The notes under the pieces were generated by a model, which made no database searches, was not told the origin of the DNA, and saw only the letters and a list, made by a program, of their open reading frames with translations. Both the position numbers and the translations under genes were made by a program. This document shows, one piece after another, positions 1-8,860 of a stretch of DNA of 64,000 nt. The DNA is from Blastocatellia bacterium (GTDB lineage Bacteria > Acidobacteriota > Blastocatellia > Pyrinomonadales > Pyrinomonadaceae): NCBI GenBank assembly GCA_003168335.1, contig PMSM01000005.1, positions 62,001-126,000 of the forward strand, read 5' to 3'. Numbering within the stretch: the stretch's first letter is position 1; each line of letters begins with the position of its first letter.

Positions 1-736
1 GTCCGCACTTGTTGCTGAGCTCTGAGCGCGCCGGATCCATATAACTGTCGGAATCGCGAATTGTCTGTGGTTCGTGGTGCGCCCGCAGGGATTCGTAATC
101 GCAAAGCCCGACGGCCACCGATTTGTGACCGCCATCCATCGGTACAAAATTGATGTTGGCGTAAATGAGCAGATCGCTTTCGGCTGCGCGGCGGTTGAGC
201 GTCAACGGTTCCTTGTGGCGCGTCTCGCCAATCTTGATCAGGCCTTCCTTCCATTCAGCATCGTGGTTGTAATAACGATCGGGATAGTACCCATCAAAGA
301 TCTTCTGGCCCACCATCCGTTTCATTTCCCAGGCCGTCATTTTGCGGTGCAGGGAATTGGCGATGATGATGTGGACATCGTCCACGCCGTTTCCGGCGAG
401 CATGTCCAGCACTATCTCAAGCATGGTCTGGCGAATGTCCGGCGTGGCCATGGGCGGCAAAGGCAGACTGATGTCGTCGACCGCGATGGTGACTTTCATC
501 CCCGGCTCAAGCTGAGCAAAGAGCGGATCGCAACCGAGCGGATGATTCAGCGCATAGCGAATCGCCGCTTCGCGATTTGGCAGGCCTTTGACCGGTGGAT
601 TGGGATAAAGGACGCGCGTGCCGACCGGCAAATCCTCAAGAATAAAATCTTCTCCCGAAGGCATGATGCGCGGCGCGCTGTCGCTGTCGATGTACACGAT
701 CGATTCGTGTGTTTTTCTTCTTAGTTGAAGTGCCAT
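1..736 (-). CDS. larA: LarA-like nickel-dependent racemase, N-terminal part (partial)
   Basis: This is an open frame on the minus strand that starts at ATG 736 and runs off the left edge, giving about 245 residues. It matches the N-terminal domain of the lactate racemase (LarA, DUF2088) family. [10 protein letters not shown] stretch lies where the family has its DDxTRP motif. The segment NSLHRKM lies where LarA has the GTHRPM-type loop that carries a catalytic histidine. Known LarA enzymes racemise 2-hydroxy acids using a nickel-pincer nucleotide made by LarB, LarC and LarE, and those three genes are in this window on the same strand at 46946-49864. The departure from DDxTRP suggests a LarA paralogue whose substrate need not be lactate. 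The C-terminal half is not visible. Confidence 0.8.
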   Translation of the reverse strand, partial: MALQLRRKTHESIVYIDSDSAPRIMPSGEDFILEDLPVGTRVLYPNPPVKGLPNREAAIRYALNHPLGCDPLFAQLEPGMKVTIAVDDISLPLPPMATPDIRQTMLEIVLDMLAGNGVDDVHIIIANSLHRKMTAWEMKRMVGQKIFDGYYPDRYYNHDAEWKEGLIKIGETRHKEPLTLNRRAAESDLLIYANINFVPMDGGHKSVAVGLCDYESLRAHHEPQTIRDSDSYMDPARSELSNKCG

Positions 737-749
737 AGTCAGAATCCGG

Positions 750-815
750 TCACAGATAAACGCGGATGGCCACAGATAGACCAAAATACTTGTGTAAATC
801 TGTGTTCATCGGTGG
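750..815. repeat. CACAGAT-type palindromic repeat
   Basis: Two outward-facing arms (cacagataaacgcgg and aaatctgtgttcatcgg) make an imperfect palindrome in the gap between the larA-like and HAD genes. It belongs to the same family as the elements at 15356, 42428 and 44097. Confidence 0.6.
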
Positions 816-816
816 C

Positions 817-1479
817 TCATTTCAAGTTCAAGATCGGCCAATCATGATGCAGCGCTGTTTGCCGCAAGCGAAAATCAGGATTCACAACAGCCGGATGACC
901 AACAATCGAGAGCATAGGCAGATCGCTCATGCTGTCTGAGTACGCGAAAGACTCGCTTAGGTTGATGCCTTCGCGCTCGGCGAACGTGCGAATCCACGAA
1001 GCTTTGGTTGCTGACGCCAGCACCGGCGGCAACAAACGTCCGGTCGCCACCCCTTTGACAAATTCCAGACGGTTCGCGACATAGTCGATGATTCCCAGGT
1101 ACTCCATCAGCGGCTTTACCGAAACATCCAAAGCGCCGGTTACGACGACCTGTCGCAATCCAATGCTGCGTGATTTCTCGATCAATTCAAACGTACCGGG
1201 AAACACAGCCGGTTTGAGAACCTTCTCAAACAACTCGTCGGCGAAGAACCGCATCCGATCCTCGGTTTCGCCTTTGTATCGCTTGAAGAAAAGATCGTTA
1301 AAGACTTTTCGGCTATACTGATCGCTGACGGCGAACAGAGGCACGCTTAGTAAAGTGGCCGCGCTCTTGGTGAAGCTGCGAACCAGATTGGGCTGATTGC
1401 GTGCATAGAAGCCCAGAGTATGGACCAGGTTCGTACTGACCAGGGTTCCTTCGAGATCGTAGAATGCTGCCGCTGCCAC
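817..1479 (-). CDS. HAD-IB family phosphatase-like hydrolase
   Basis: A protein of about 220 residues from the HAD superfamily, subfamily IB (SerB-like). Motif I is D8-L-E10-G-T, where most members have DxDGT, so the general acid/base aspartate is replaced by glutamate. Motif II is VVVTGA near residue 113 and motif IV is YSDSMSDLPML near residue 180, which should hold the Mg2+-binding aspartates. I chose GTG 1479 because a purine-rich gaaggggg lies just upstream and the conserved fold begins there; TTG 1482 is also possible. A longer in-frame start at 1623 would overlap the divergent TPR gene and adds only low-complexity sequence. The substrate is unknown; phosphoserine-like and phospholipid head-group phosphatases share this architecture. 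Confidence 0.8.
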   Translation of the reverse strand: MAAAAFYDLEGTLVSTNLVHTLGFYARNQPNLVRSFTKSAATLLSVPLFAVSDQYSRKVFNDLFFKRYKGETEDRMRFFADELFEKVLKPAVFPGTFELIEKSRSIGLRQVVVTGALDVSVKPLMEYLGIIDYVANRLEFVKGVATGRLLPPVLASATKASWIRTFAEREGINLSESFAYSDSMSDLPMLSIVGHPAVVNPDFRLRQTALHHDWPILNLK

Positions 1480-1565
1480 CAAGCCCCCTTCGTGCGCTCT
1501 GCTGGTTGTTCGAGCGCGCCAATATACCTTATTCTGCTGATGAGGGAAAGGCAAAGTGACCGTGT

Positions 1566-2390
1566 ATGAAGAGACTATACAATAGATGCTTAGAGGTGGG
1601 CTGTTTGTGCAGGAATGCTGCAAAACTTGAGCTTTTGCTCATCGTAATTGCTTTGGCGATGGCCGGGATATCGTGCCGAAAAGCGGCTATTGCCAACGTA
1701 GATCGTCCGGCTGGACGTCCCTCAACCGAGGCGATCGCTGAGGCCGAGCAGTTATACGCCGGCAGGGCGGATCTGGTGAAAGTCCGGCAGGGACTTGTGG
1801 TGCTGCGGCAGGCCCAGGCCGATGGTCAGGCGAACTATGACCTCGCCTGGCAGCTATCGAAGTTCAACTACTATCTCGGCGCACACAGTCCCGATTCGAC
1901 TGAGCAGGGCAAGGCATTTCATGATGGCATCGAAGCCGGAAAGCTCGCGGTGAAACTGCAGGATGGCAAGCCTGACGGTCACTTCTGGCTGGGCGCGAAT
2001 TACGGTGGCAACGCGAAAATCAGCATGCTCGCGGGTCTCTCAGATTTCAATGATATAAGGCACGAGATGGAAACTGTCATCAAGCTGGATGAAGGGTATC
2101 AATCGGGAAGCGCATACCTGGCTCTGGGACAACTGTATCTCGAAGCACCGGGCTTTCTGGGTGGGGACACACAAAAGGCGATTCAGTATCTGGAAAAGGG
2201 ATTGAAGTTGGGACCGGACAATGCGCTATTGCGGGCGCAGCTCGCCGCCGCGTATGTGGAGGCACATAGAAATGAGGACGCGCGCAAACAGATAGATGCT
2301 GTGGTGGCGATGAAACCCGAGGCGGGATCCGAGCCGGAATACAACGAGGCGGTGGCAGAAGTTAAGAAGCTTCAAGAGAAGATTAAGTAG
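1566..2390 (+). CDS. TPR-repeat lipoprotein (TRAP T-component-like)
   Basis: A 274-residue protein with a hydrophobic N-terminal segment ending in a lipobox-like A-G-I-S-C near residue 37, so it is probably a lipoprotein facing the periplasm. The rest is helical, with tetratricopeptide-like units; the clearest is the stretch with YLALGQLYLEAPGF followed by AIQYLEKGLKLGPDN near residues 183-222. The GGD after the APGFL motif is typical of the TatT/T-component family associated with TRAP transporters, though no TRAP transporter gene is nearby. It is divergent from the HAD gene. A scaffold role is inferred from the repeats only. Confidence 0.7.
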   Translation: MKRLYNRCLEVGCLCRNAAKLELLLIVIALAMAGISCRKAAIANVDRPAGRPSTEAIAEAEQLYAGRADLVKVRQGLVVLRQAQADGQANYDLAWQLSKFNYYLGAHSPDSTEQGKAFHDGIEAGKLAVKLQDGKPDGHFWLGANYGGNAKISMLAGLSDFNDIRHEMETVIKLDEGYQSGSAYLALGQLYLEAPGFLGGDTQKAIQYLEKGLKLGPDNALLRAQLAAAYVEAHRNEDARKQIDAVVAMKPEAGSEPEYNEAVAEVKKLQEKIK

Positions 2391-2542
2391 GAAAGCTTTT
2401 CGGGGAAGGTCTCTGATTTAGGTCGGGCGCTTGACCGCGCCTCCGCTCATAAACGTCTTACACAGCCTTGCACCACAGGCATTTAGCCTCTGAGATAGCC
2501 GAGCCTGGCTTCTGGTCTTTGTCTGAGAAATGGGAGGTTGAA

Positions 2543-3403
2543 ATGGATAGAGCGTCAAGGAAGACCGGCATCGGGGTCATCGGCGACATGCCCTGGGGCA
2601 CCCACTTTTGTTATTTCTACGAAACGAGAGAAGATTTACTCCATACTCTAATCCCCTACTTTAAAGCTGGTTTGGAGAACAACGAGTTTTGCCTATGGAT
2701 TGTCTCGAAAAGCGAATTACTGACCGTGGCCGAAGCTAAAGATGCCTTGCGACAAGCTGTGCCAAATCTTGACCGCTATTTGGCTCAGGGAAGCATAGAG
2801 ATACTAAATCACGATGAGGGGTACTCCCCCGGGGGCACTTTCGATTTGCACAAAGTCATTGATCAATTTATCGAGAAACTCAATCAAGCCCTGGCCAGCG
2901 GGTATGACGGAATGAGAATCAACGGAAGCTCGAGCTGGATTCTAAAGCAGGATGACAGGGAGTTTCGCGAATACGAGGGAGAATTGGACGCGCTAATCTC
3001 TGACCAAGCCATGATTGTTCTCTGTACTTTCCCGTTAGTTGCGAGCGGCGCGGAAGACATCCTTGATGCGGCCCGCACCCACCAGTTTGCCATAGCTTTG
3101 CGTCACGGAAGTTGGGAGGTGGTCGAGACGCCCGGGCTTGTGAAGGCCAGGGAAGAGAAAAAGAGACAAAGGCTGAAAGGCTCTGTGGCGAGTTCACTTG
3201 AGCGGCTCACACCACGTCAGCGCGAGGTCTTAGGTTTGATTGCAGAAGGTCACACGATGAAAGAAGTTGGGCTGATTCTTAGCATCAGTGTGAAAACAGT
3301 CGAGGCGCATCGGGCAAACTTGATGAATAGCCTGGATATGCATGACGTTCCGACCCTGGTGCGTTATGCGATCAAAGCCGGCCTAATCGATCTTGAGAAA
3401 TAG
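2543..3403 (+). CDS. MEDS-domain LuxR-family regulator
   Basis: A 286-residue regulator. The N-terminal about 170 residues match the MEDS sensory domain (DcmR-like), with the characteristic opening GTHFCYFYET and the following helix of the 'HLIPYFKAGLENNEFCLWI' type. The C-terminal about 65 residues are a LuxR/NarL helix-turn-helix: LTPRQREVLGLIAEG, then VKTVEAHRANLM as the recognition helix. ATG 2543 is preceded by gggagg seven bases upstream, which favours it over an in-frame start 75 bases earlier. MEDS domains are thought to bind small organic ligands; the ligand and targets here are unknown. It stands alone. Confidence 0.85.
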   Translation: MDRASRKTGIGVIGDMPWGTHFCYFYETREDLLHTLIPYFKAGLENNEFCLWIVSKSELLTVAEAKDALRQAVPNLDRYLAQGSIEILNHDEGYSPGGTFDLHKVIDQFIEKLNQALASGYDGMRINGSSSWILKQDDREFREYEGELDALISDQAMIVLCTFPLVASGAEDILDAARTHQFAIALRHGSWEVVETPGLVKAREEKKRQRLKGSVASSLERLTPRQREVLGLIAEGHTMKEVGLILSISVKTVEAHRANLMNSLDMHDVPTLVRYAIKAGLIDLEK

Positions 3404-3456
3404 CGATCCCCACCTCGTCTGTGAATCTTATCGTATGAGCGGGGGGACCGGAGGAT

Positions 3457-3669
3457 TCATCGTTGTAAGCGGCGGGAGCGAACTGAAGCGACGGGACATG
3501 TAATGGTGGTCAGACAGTTAGGACACGTCAGGTTCAAAACCACTCCGTCGATCAGAAACTCACCTTTACCGGCGCCTGGGTCTTTAACTAACGGTAGTTG
3601 CGCGTTGCAGCTTGAGCAGATGATAGTAAAGTACCATTCCTCCGCCTCGGGCGATTCCTTTGATTTCAT
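3457..3669 (-). CDS. Small CxxC zinc-finger-like protein
   Basis: A 70-residue frame with two CxxC pairs (CSSC near residue 18 and CPNC near residue 50) spaced as in a zinc ribbon, with beta-strand-like sequence between them. I do not recognise a named family. The Shine-Dalgarno signal is weak, and the gene sits between two larger genes. The paired cysteines are the main reason to accept it. Confidence 0.45.
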   Translation of the reverse strand: MKSKESPEAEEWYFTIICSSCNAQLPLVKDPGAGKGEFLIDGVVLNLTCPNCLTTITCPVASVRSRRLQR

Positions 3670-3905
3670 GGTGTGGCCATCTTTGTAACACCACGACGGC
3701 CGCCTTGATATTAGGAAAAGGCTTGGTTTTATGAGGAGAAGGCTGAAGCGGGAAACGAAAATGAAAAAGCGTCGGCGTTAGTTTCCTCGCCGAGTTCGGA
3801 GACCCGGTAAAGCGAGAGACTGAATGTCGGAGCTAGATTCAGGAGATTGCCACGGCTTGCATCAGGCTTCTCCGGATAAGTCGGTCGTTGGGTGGGAACA
3901 AAGAG

Positions 3906-6782
3906 CTATGGCTTGCCCGTAGCTTTCCTCAGCTCTTCAAGCGTGCGCTTGTGATCTTCAAGTTTTTTTCCGGCCTCGGAGAGTTTACCTTCGGCGGTCA
4001 ATCGCTGATACTCCTCAAACTCCTGAATCGCGCGATTAATTAACTGTTGGACGTTCGGCGCACCCAGGGCTTGAGGCGATGGGGAAGCCTGTGGAGACGC
4101 GCCAGGTTTTGGCTTAGCCGGCTCACCTTTCTGCTCGCCCTTCTGTTCGGGCGCGGCTTGCGCGACTTCGCCAAACAACTTATTGAGAGCTTCTTCGAAG
4201 TTGGCGCCGTAGGCCAGGCGATCTTGCGTGGCCAGGACAACAAGTCGCAATTCCGGCATTGGACTGCTCTCGGCCCTGAGATAGATGGGCTCGACATAGA
4301 GGAGCGACCGGCCTATGGGAATAACCAGAAGATGGCCACGAACTACCCGCGAGCCCTGCTGATTCCAAAGGCTGAACTGGCCCGAGAGTTGGGCGTTTTG
4401 ATCGATGCGGGCTTCAATTTGCAGCGGCCCGTCAATCAGACGGGATTTGGGAAAGTCATAAACCAGAAGCTTGCCATAGTTCTCGCCATCACTTCGCCCG
4501 GCCATCCAGCCGATCATGTTGTTTCGACTACCGGGAGTAAACGGAAGGATTAAGGCGAACTCGCTCTTCTGTTGCTCGCCAGGCAATTGCATCAGGACGT
4601 AATAAGGATCAATCGGCTGTACCTGTTTCTTTTCCTGCTCATCCAGGACCAGTTGCTGGGCGACGCTCCAGACGTCTTCTCTTTGAAAAAGAACCTTAGC
4701 GTTCGGCGTATGATAGAGGCTAAAGACCTCGCCCTGTGCACGCACCAGGGTCTCGGGGTAGCGAACGTGCCCGCGCAGGTCGGCCGGCATTTGACTGGCG
4801 TCCTGAAACAGTGTGGGAAAGATCGCGCGGTACGCTGCGATTAGTGGATCCAGCGGATCGAATACGTAGAAATGAACAGTGCCGTTATAAGCATCGATAA
4901 CCACTTTGACGCTGTTGCGGATGTAATTGATCTCGTTAGTGTCGACCTTGTGGTGGGTCGAATAGGGGTAAGTCGAAGACTCCGTGAAGGCATCGATCAT
5001 CCAGTAAAGGCCGCCATCATTGCCCACGACGATATAGGGATCGTGATCGTAGATCAGAAAAGGCGCGATGCCGTCCACGATCTCCCGGATGTTGCGGTGA
5101 ATCATGACCCGGCTTTCCGCCGTGACATCGTCTGAGAAGGGCAGCTTGGTTAAATCGCCGAGCGCCCAGGCGAGCAGCAACCGGCGTAAGCCGCCGCCAA
5201 GTCGGATCCCGCCGGAACCTTCATAGCTCGTGTAGGTATTGGATTCGCCCTGCGGAAAGTCAAACTCTTTCTGTTTGGTTTTGACGTAGACATCGGTGTT
5301 GGTCTCCTGCCCGAAATAGATTTGCGGGCGAGTGACTTTGATCTCCGGGGCCGTGGATTCAAGCGGCATGTTTGAGAGGATGAACCGGGGCATACCCTCC
5401 GGCGTAAATCCGTTTGCCGTGTTCATGGTCACACCGTAACCATGAGTGTAAATCAGCTTCTCGTTAATCCAGTTTCGCGATGCTTCCGGCAGCTTGGTGT
5501 CGTTTAGCTCTCGCGCGGCGACCATTACCTGTCGCCCCTGTCCGCCGATCTGGTAACGATCAACATCGACATCGGGAAAGTCATAGTAAGTTCGAATTGC
5601 CTGGATTTGCTTCAGCGTGTCTTGCAGCGCGTGCCAGTCCCAGAGACGAATGTTGTCGAGCGTGGGGCGATTATTTTGGATATCGAACGCTTCGATCGAA
5701 TTTTCCGCTTCATAATTTCTTTGCTCGATGCGATCGATGCCAAAGGCGCGTCGCGTCCAGATGATGTTTTGTTCAATGTACGGCGTCTCGCGGCCCAGTT
5801 CGTTTGGCTTCACGATAAAGCTGGTTACATATGCCGGAACCAGCACAGTTCCGATCAAATAGACAGCCAGAGGAATCGCGACAGCGACAATCAAGACGCG
5901 CACCCTGCGCATCGCGAATGCGTTCACCAGCGAAATTGCCGCCGCCAGAACCAGGGCGACCGCCACCCACTTCAATCCGGGCAGCAGGTAATTCGCTTCC
6001 ACATAGGTGACGCCCGAAAACGTTTGATGGTCGTCCCAAAGGTAAGGATAGCGGGAAAGCAGAAAGCGCCAGGCCAGTATCACCAGCCAGACAGCCAACG
6101 CGCATGAGCCTGTCGCCAGGCTTGTCTTGCGTGCCTTGGCGATGTCGCCGGCGTTCGATAGGCCCTGCTGAGTTACGGCCAGCAGCGCGTAAACAAGGGC
6201 GCCGATCAGGATGATGAATGAAAGATAAAGCAGCCAGCTGCTGAAGGCTTCATAGACGGGAAGCGTAAACAGGTAGAAGCCAAGCGGCTTGTTAAAGACC
6301 GGATCGGACAAGTCGCCAGCGGATCCATGAAAATAGAGGGCGAAACTGCGCCATGCTTCCCGCATGCCGAGCCCGAAAACCAACCCGGCGAGCACGGAGA
6401 CGATCCAGGCCAACGGCCGGAGCAAGCGTGAAGGCGAGAAGTTGACCGGCTGTTGGTTGACGAAGATCGTGCGCCGGTCCAGGGCGATCGATGCGAAAGC
6501 CCGCTCAACCATCCAAAAGCCGCCGCGCAGAATTAGTACCGTGAGCACAAAGAAGATCGCGAAGAGCGCGATCTTCAGCTTGAACATGTACCAATAGACC
6601 GCGGAGTAACCGAGCGAGCCGAACCAAAGTGCTGAAATGTAAATGGATAATCCGCGAGAGGCGGCGAAGATAAAGAGCACGATTGCCCCCAACGGCCACC
6701 ATACCCAACGACGCCGTCGCGGTTTGGTGTGGCCGACGTCGATGATCTCGCCGCCCGAGTCGAGCGAAATTGGTTGGCTCAT
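3906..6782 (-). CDS. UPF0182 family large membrane protein
   Basis: A 958-residue protein of the UPF0182 (COG1615) family, which is widespread in Actinobacteria, Cyanobacteria and Acidobacteria and has no firm function. The first about 320 residues carry about seven hydrophobic segments, including the diagnostic ISALWFGSLGYSAVYWYMF region. A long extracytoplasmic part follows, with conserved blocks such as TPYIEQNIIWTRRAFG, YTHGYGVTMN and VPIGRSLLYVEPIYL. The C-terminal about 90 residues are Lys/Pro/Ala-rich (KPKPGASPQASP), then a charged coiled coil. Length and layout match the family. The gene stands alone upstream of the transposon insertion at 6836. Confidence 0.93.
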   Translation of the reverse strand: MSQPISLDSGGEIIDVGHTKPRRRRWVWWPLGAIVLFIFAASRGLSIYISALWFGSLGYSAVYWYMFKLKIALFAIFFVLTVLILRGGFWMVERAFASIALDRRTIFVNQQPVNFSPSRLLRPLAWIVSVLAGLVFGLGMREAWRSFALYFHGSAGDLSDPVFNKPLGFYLFTLPVYEAFSSWLLYLSFIILIGALVYALLAVTQQGLSNAGDIAKARKTSLATGSCALAVWLVILAWRFLLSRYPYLWDDHQTFSGVTYVEANYLLPGLKWVAVALVLAAAISLVNAFAMRRVRVLIVAVAIPLAVYLIGTVLVPAYVTSFIVKPNELGRETPYIEQNIIWTRRAFGIDRIEQRNYEAENSIEAFDIQNNRPTLDNIRLWDWHALQDTLKQIQAIRTYYDFPDVDVDRYQIGGQGRQVMVAARELNDTKLPEASRNWINEKLIYTHGYGVTMNTANGFTPEGMPRFILSNMPLESTAPEIKVTRPQIYFGQETNTDVYVKTKQKEFDFPQGESNTYTSYEGSGGIRLGGGLRRLLLAWALGDLTKLPFSDDVTAESRVMIHRNIREIVDGIAPFLIYDHDPYIVVGNDGGLYWMIDAFTESSTYPYSTHHKVDTNEINYIRNSVKVVIDAYNGTVHFYVFDPLDPLIAAYRAIFPTLFQDASQMPADLRGHVRYPETLVRAQGEVFSLYHTPNAKVLFQREDVWSVAQQLVLDEQEKKQVQPIDPYYVLMQLPGEQQKSEFALILPFTPGSRNNMIGWMAGRSDGENYGKLLVYDFPKSRLIDGPLQIEARIDQNAQLSGQFSLWNQQGSRVVRGHLLVIPIGRSLLYVEPIYLRAESSPMPELRLVVLATQDRLAYGANFEEALNKLFGEVAQAAPEQKGEQKGEPAKPKPGASPQASPSPQALGAPNVQQLINRAIQEFEEYQRLTAEGKLSEAGKKLEDHKRTLEELRKATGKP

Positions 6783-6835
6783 GCGCGCTTAGCATACGCC
6801 GAAACCCTCGCACCTCCAAAGACAACGGCTCGCTC

Positions 6836-6855
6836 GGTAGTGTCCTAATTTGAAA
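6836..6855 (+). repeat. Left terminal inverted repeat (IRL)
   Basis: Twenty bases starting GGTAGTGTCC and identical to the complement of 10287-10306. Similarity continues weakly for about 12 more bases inward. The 9-bp target duplication copy GGCTCGCTC lies at 6827-6835. Confidence 0.95.
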
Positions 6856-6856
6856 T

Positions 6857-7222
6857 CTAAAGGTGACGGATAAGTTTGGATGAACTTTGAAACCTTTTTT
6901 GCTCCCACGCCTTCTGCATTTGCAGCCTGAATCGTTCTTTGCTGCGCTTAGTCAACCGCAATGCCTGCTGCCACGCATAGCCCTTTTCACCGTAGCGGCT
7001 ATATCGCTCGATCCGAAACCCAATCGTCTCTACCAGAAACCACCCACCCAGACCCAAGACCAGCGCAAGAGCGATGCAAATTAACAGTGTCCATACTTCC
7101 GAGAGGCCAGCGGCCATAAGAGCCACGCCTAAAATCCCAGCCGGAATCGAAGCGATGGCTATAGCCAAGTATTGCGACCAAATTTTCAGTGTACTACGCA
7201 ACCAATAGGGCATTGCCGCCAC
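6857..7222 (-). CDS. Transposon passenger: small two-helix membrane protein
   Basis: A 121-residue protein with two hydrophobic segments (about residues 18-38 and 43-65) and a strongly basic C-terminal tail (KRSKERFRLQMQKAWEQKRF) probably on the cytoplasmic side. The stop codon lies one base inside the left inverted repeat, so the gene is tightly fitted to the element end. Its start overlaps the end of the next upstream frame by 29 bases, so the two may be co-translated. I do not recognise a family. Coding is supported by clear membrane topology and by the lack of any other use for the segment. Confidence 0.55.
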   Translation of the reverse strand: MAAMPYWLRSTLKIWSQYLAIAIASIPAGILGVALMAAGLSEVWTLLICIALALVLGLGGWFLVETIGFRIERYSRYGEKGYAWQQALRLTKRSKERFRLQMQKAWEQKRFQSSSKLIRHL

Positions 7223-7487
7223 CTTTCCACATCGCCCTAAAGCGCCGGAATCGCCTTACCAGCGCCGTTAGCAGTTCCAATACGATAATAACAGCAAGGT
7301 AAATAATACACGCAGAGATCACGATCTTGTCGGTTAAGCGAATCACAGTGAGGGCATACCCGACACCCAAGACCCGTTCAGCAACAAACCCAACTCCGGC
7401 AGAAATCAAGATCATACAAAGCGCGCCAGACCCGTGTCTGGTATTCAGGGCTATGAACTCATAATCGATAAGGTTAGAGCGACGCAT
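7194..7487 (-). CDS. Transposon passenger: small membrane protein
   Basis: A 97-residue frame with two hydrophobic stretches (about residues 24-48 and 55-76) and an Arg-rich segment (RRFRRFR) afterwards. It is divergent from the transposase and overlaps the start of the 121-residue membrane protein. The true start could be ATG 7415, which would drop the first 24 residues. No family is recognised. The pair looks like a two-gene membrane module carried by the transposon. Confidence 0.45.
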   Translation of the reverse strand: MRRSNLIDYEFIALNTRHGSGALCMILISAGVGFVAERVLGVGYALTVIRLTDKIVISACIIYLAVIIVLELLTALVRRFRRFRAMWKGGGNALLVA

Positions 7488-7517
7488 GTGATATTCCCGT
7501 ACTACGCAAATGGTATA

Positions 7518-7546
7518 TTGACGGATTACTATTTCGGTAGTACAGT
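7518..7546 (+). promoter_or_regulatory. Sigma70-like promoter of the transposase
   Basis: TTGACG (7518-7523), a 17-base spacer and TACAGT (7541-7546) are close to consensus. The start codon at 7554 lies only 7 bases past the -10 box, so the transcript would be leaderless or nearly so. Confidence 0.6.
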
Positions 7547-7553
7547 ATCTCTC

Positions 7554-8393
7554 ATGGCAAACGCACTACCGAAAGATAAACAGATTGCAGTTACAGCGGC
7601 CCTAGCTGAAGGTTCTAGTATCCGGTCGATTGAACGTATGACTGGGATTCACCGGGACACGATCATGCGCTTAGGCGTTCGGATCGGTCAAGGGTGCGCC
7701 AGAGTGCTTGACGCGAAGATGCGCGGCCTTGATTGCAAGCGTCTGGAGCTAGACGAAATTTGGGGCTACGTGGGTAAGAAAATGCGCCATGTCAAAGAGA
7801 ATGACGATCCTCAGTTGGGTGACGTTTGGACGTACTGCGCGATTGACGCCGATACTAAATTAGTCCCGGCCTATCACGTTTCGAGTTCGCGCAACCATGA
7901 GGAAACAACCGCTTTCCTGACTGACCTAGCATCGCGCCTTAATAATCGCGTCCAGATTTCAACGGATGCCATGAATTCTTATGAGGATGCGATTGAATTG
8001 GTTTTCGGTAATGAGGTTGATTACGCGCAAATTGTAAAAGCCTACGCGTCGGAGGATCGTAGGTACGACAATCCAGAACGTAAGTACAGCCCAACCCGTA
8101 TTAGTTCGAGCAAAAAGAATTGGATCATGGGTTCGCCTGATCACAACCTGATTTCAACGTCCTACGTTGAGCGGCTGAATGCTTCCACTCGTTTGCACGT
8201 CAAAAGGCTTGGCCGTCTCACGCTGGCCTTCTCGAAAAAGAAAGCGAATTTCGAGGCCGCGGTTGCTCTTCACTTCGCCAGCTACAACTTTGTTAAGACG
8301 CATCGTACATTGAAAATGACGCCAGCAATGGCCGCAGGAGTGACGCGAGAGTTTTGGAGTTATGGCGATCTAGTCGAGGCGGCTAATGGTTGA
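7554..8393 (+). CDS. IS1-family DDE transposase
   Basis: A 279-residue transposase. Residues about 13-45 form a helix-turn-helix (IRSIERMTGIHRDTIMRLG). The catalytic core shows the first aspartate in LELDEIWGYVG, the second in STDAMNSYEDA and the glutamate in TSYVERLNAS, the IS1-type D-D-E arrangement with the ERxN signature. The single uninterrupted frame, without the InsA/InsB frameshift of classic IS1, resembles the ISMhu11-type subgroup. I chose ATG 7554 because the HTH begins soon after and a promoter sits just upstream; an in-frame ATG at 7434 would place that promoter inside the gene. The stop overlaps the next gene by 8 bases. Confidence 0.9.
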   Translation: MANALPKDKQIAVTAALAEGSSIRSIERMTGIHRDTIMRLGVRIGQGCARVLDAKMRGLDCKRLELDEIWGYVGKKMRHVKENDDPQLGDVWTYCAIDADTKLVPAYHVSSSRNHEETTAFLTDLASRLNNRVQISTDAMNSYEDAIELVFGNEVDYAQIVKAYASEDRRYDNPERKYSPTRISSSKKNWIMGSPDHNLISTSYVERLNASTRLHVKRLGRLTLAFSKKKANFEAAVALHFASYNFVKTHRTLKMTPAMAAGVTREFWSYGDLVEAANG

Positions 8394-8712
8394 TTACATC
8401 GCAGAGCTAAAGGCCGTCATTCTCAACTTACACGGCTGCAATGCCACACACGTTGAGAGTGTGCCAGTGGTCGAGGAGTTTCAGGGCGAAACCGTTTGGG
8501 AAGGCACGGTCGAAGTGTTTGAGACACGCGACCATCCGAAGGCCAAGCGAATTTACGCGTGGGGCCACGTAACAGGCGAAGATGATCAAGCGCGGCGGTA
8601 TGTATGCGTTCTGGAATTGCCGCCCGTTACGTCGCCACAGACCGCAGTTAAAGCCGGTATCATTTCGGAGATAAAAAATGCCAGAGAGAAAACCAAAGGT
8701 AGGCCGTCCTAA
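8386..8712 (+). CDS. Transposon passenger, unknown 108-aa protein
   Basis: A 108-residue acidic alpha/beta protein. Its ATG overlaps the end of the transposase gene (aATGgttga), so it is probably translated by coupling from the same mRNA. The middle part (ETVWEGTVEVFETRDHPKAKRIYAWGH) looks like a beta-sheet with alternating hydrophobic residues, and the C-terminus is basic. I do not recognise a domain. Coupling to the transposase suggests a transposition accessory or regulator; that is inference. It overlaps the next frame by 35 bases. Confidence 0.6.
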   Translation: MVDYIAELKAVILNLHGCNATHVESVPVVEEFQGETVWEGTVEVFETRDHPKAKRIYAWGHVTGEDDQARRYVCVLELPPVTSPQTAVKAGIISEIKNAREKTKGRPS

Positions 8713-8860
8713 GCTGCCGAAGGGCGAAGCGAGGGCAATCGTATTGCAGTCTCGCGTACAGCCGAACGAGAAGGTCGCATATCAGCGAGCGGCCAAGACT
8801 AGCGGCGTAGACTTGTCTACCTGGATTCGGCAAACCTTGAACCAAGCGATCAAAGCGTGA
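8678..8860 (+). CDS. Transposon passenger: ribbon-helix-helix-like DNA-binding protein
   Basis: A 60-residue protein with a basic N-terminus carrying GRPKLPKGEAR, a short beta-strand (AIVLQSRV) and two helices (NEKVAYQRAAKTSG, then DLSTWIRQTLNQAIKA). This is the layout of small RHH (CopG/MobC-like) proteins that bind DNA as dimers. It overlaps the preceding 108-residue gene and is probably in the same operon as the transposase. It may repress the transposase promoter or help bind the element ends; neither can be shown from sequence alone. Confidence 0.65.
   Translation: MPERKPKVGRPKLPKGEARAIVLQSRVQPNEKVAYQRAAKTSGVDLSTWIRQTLNQAIKA

Noticed and set aside
74-724. A 216-codon plus-strand frame
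   Set aside because: It mirrors the minus-strand LarA-like gene, whose translation has clear family motifs; the plus-strand frame has none.
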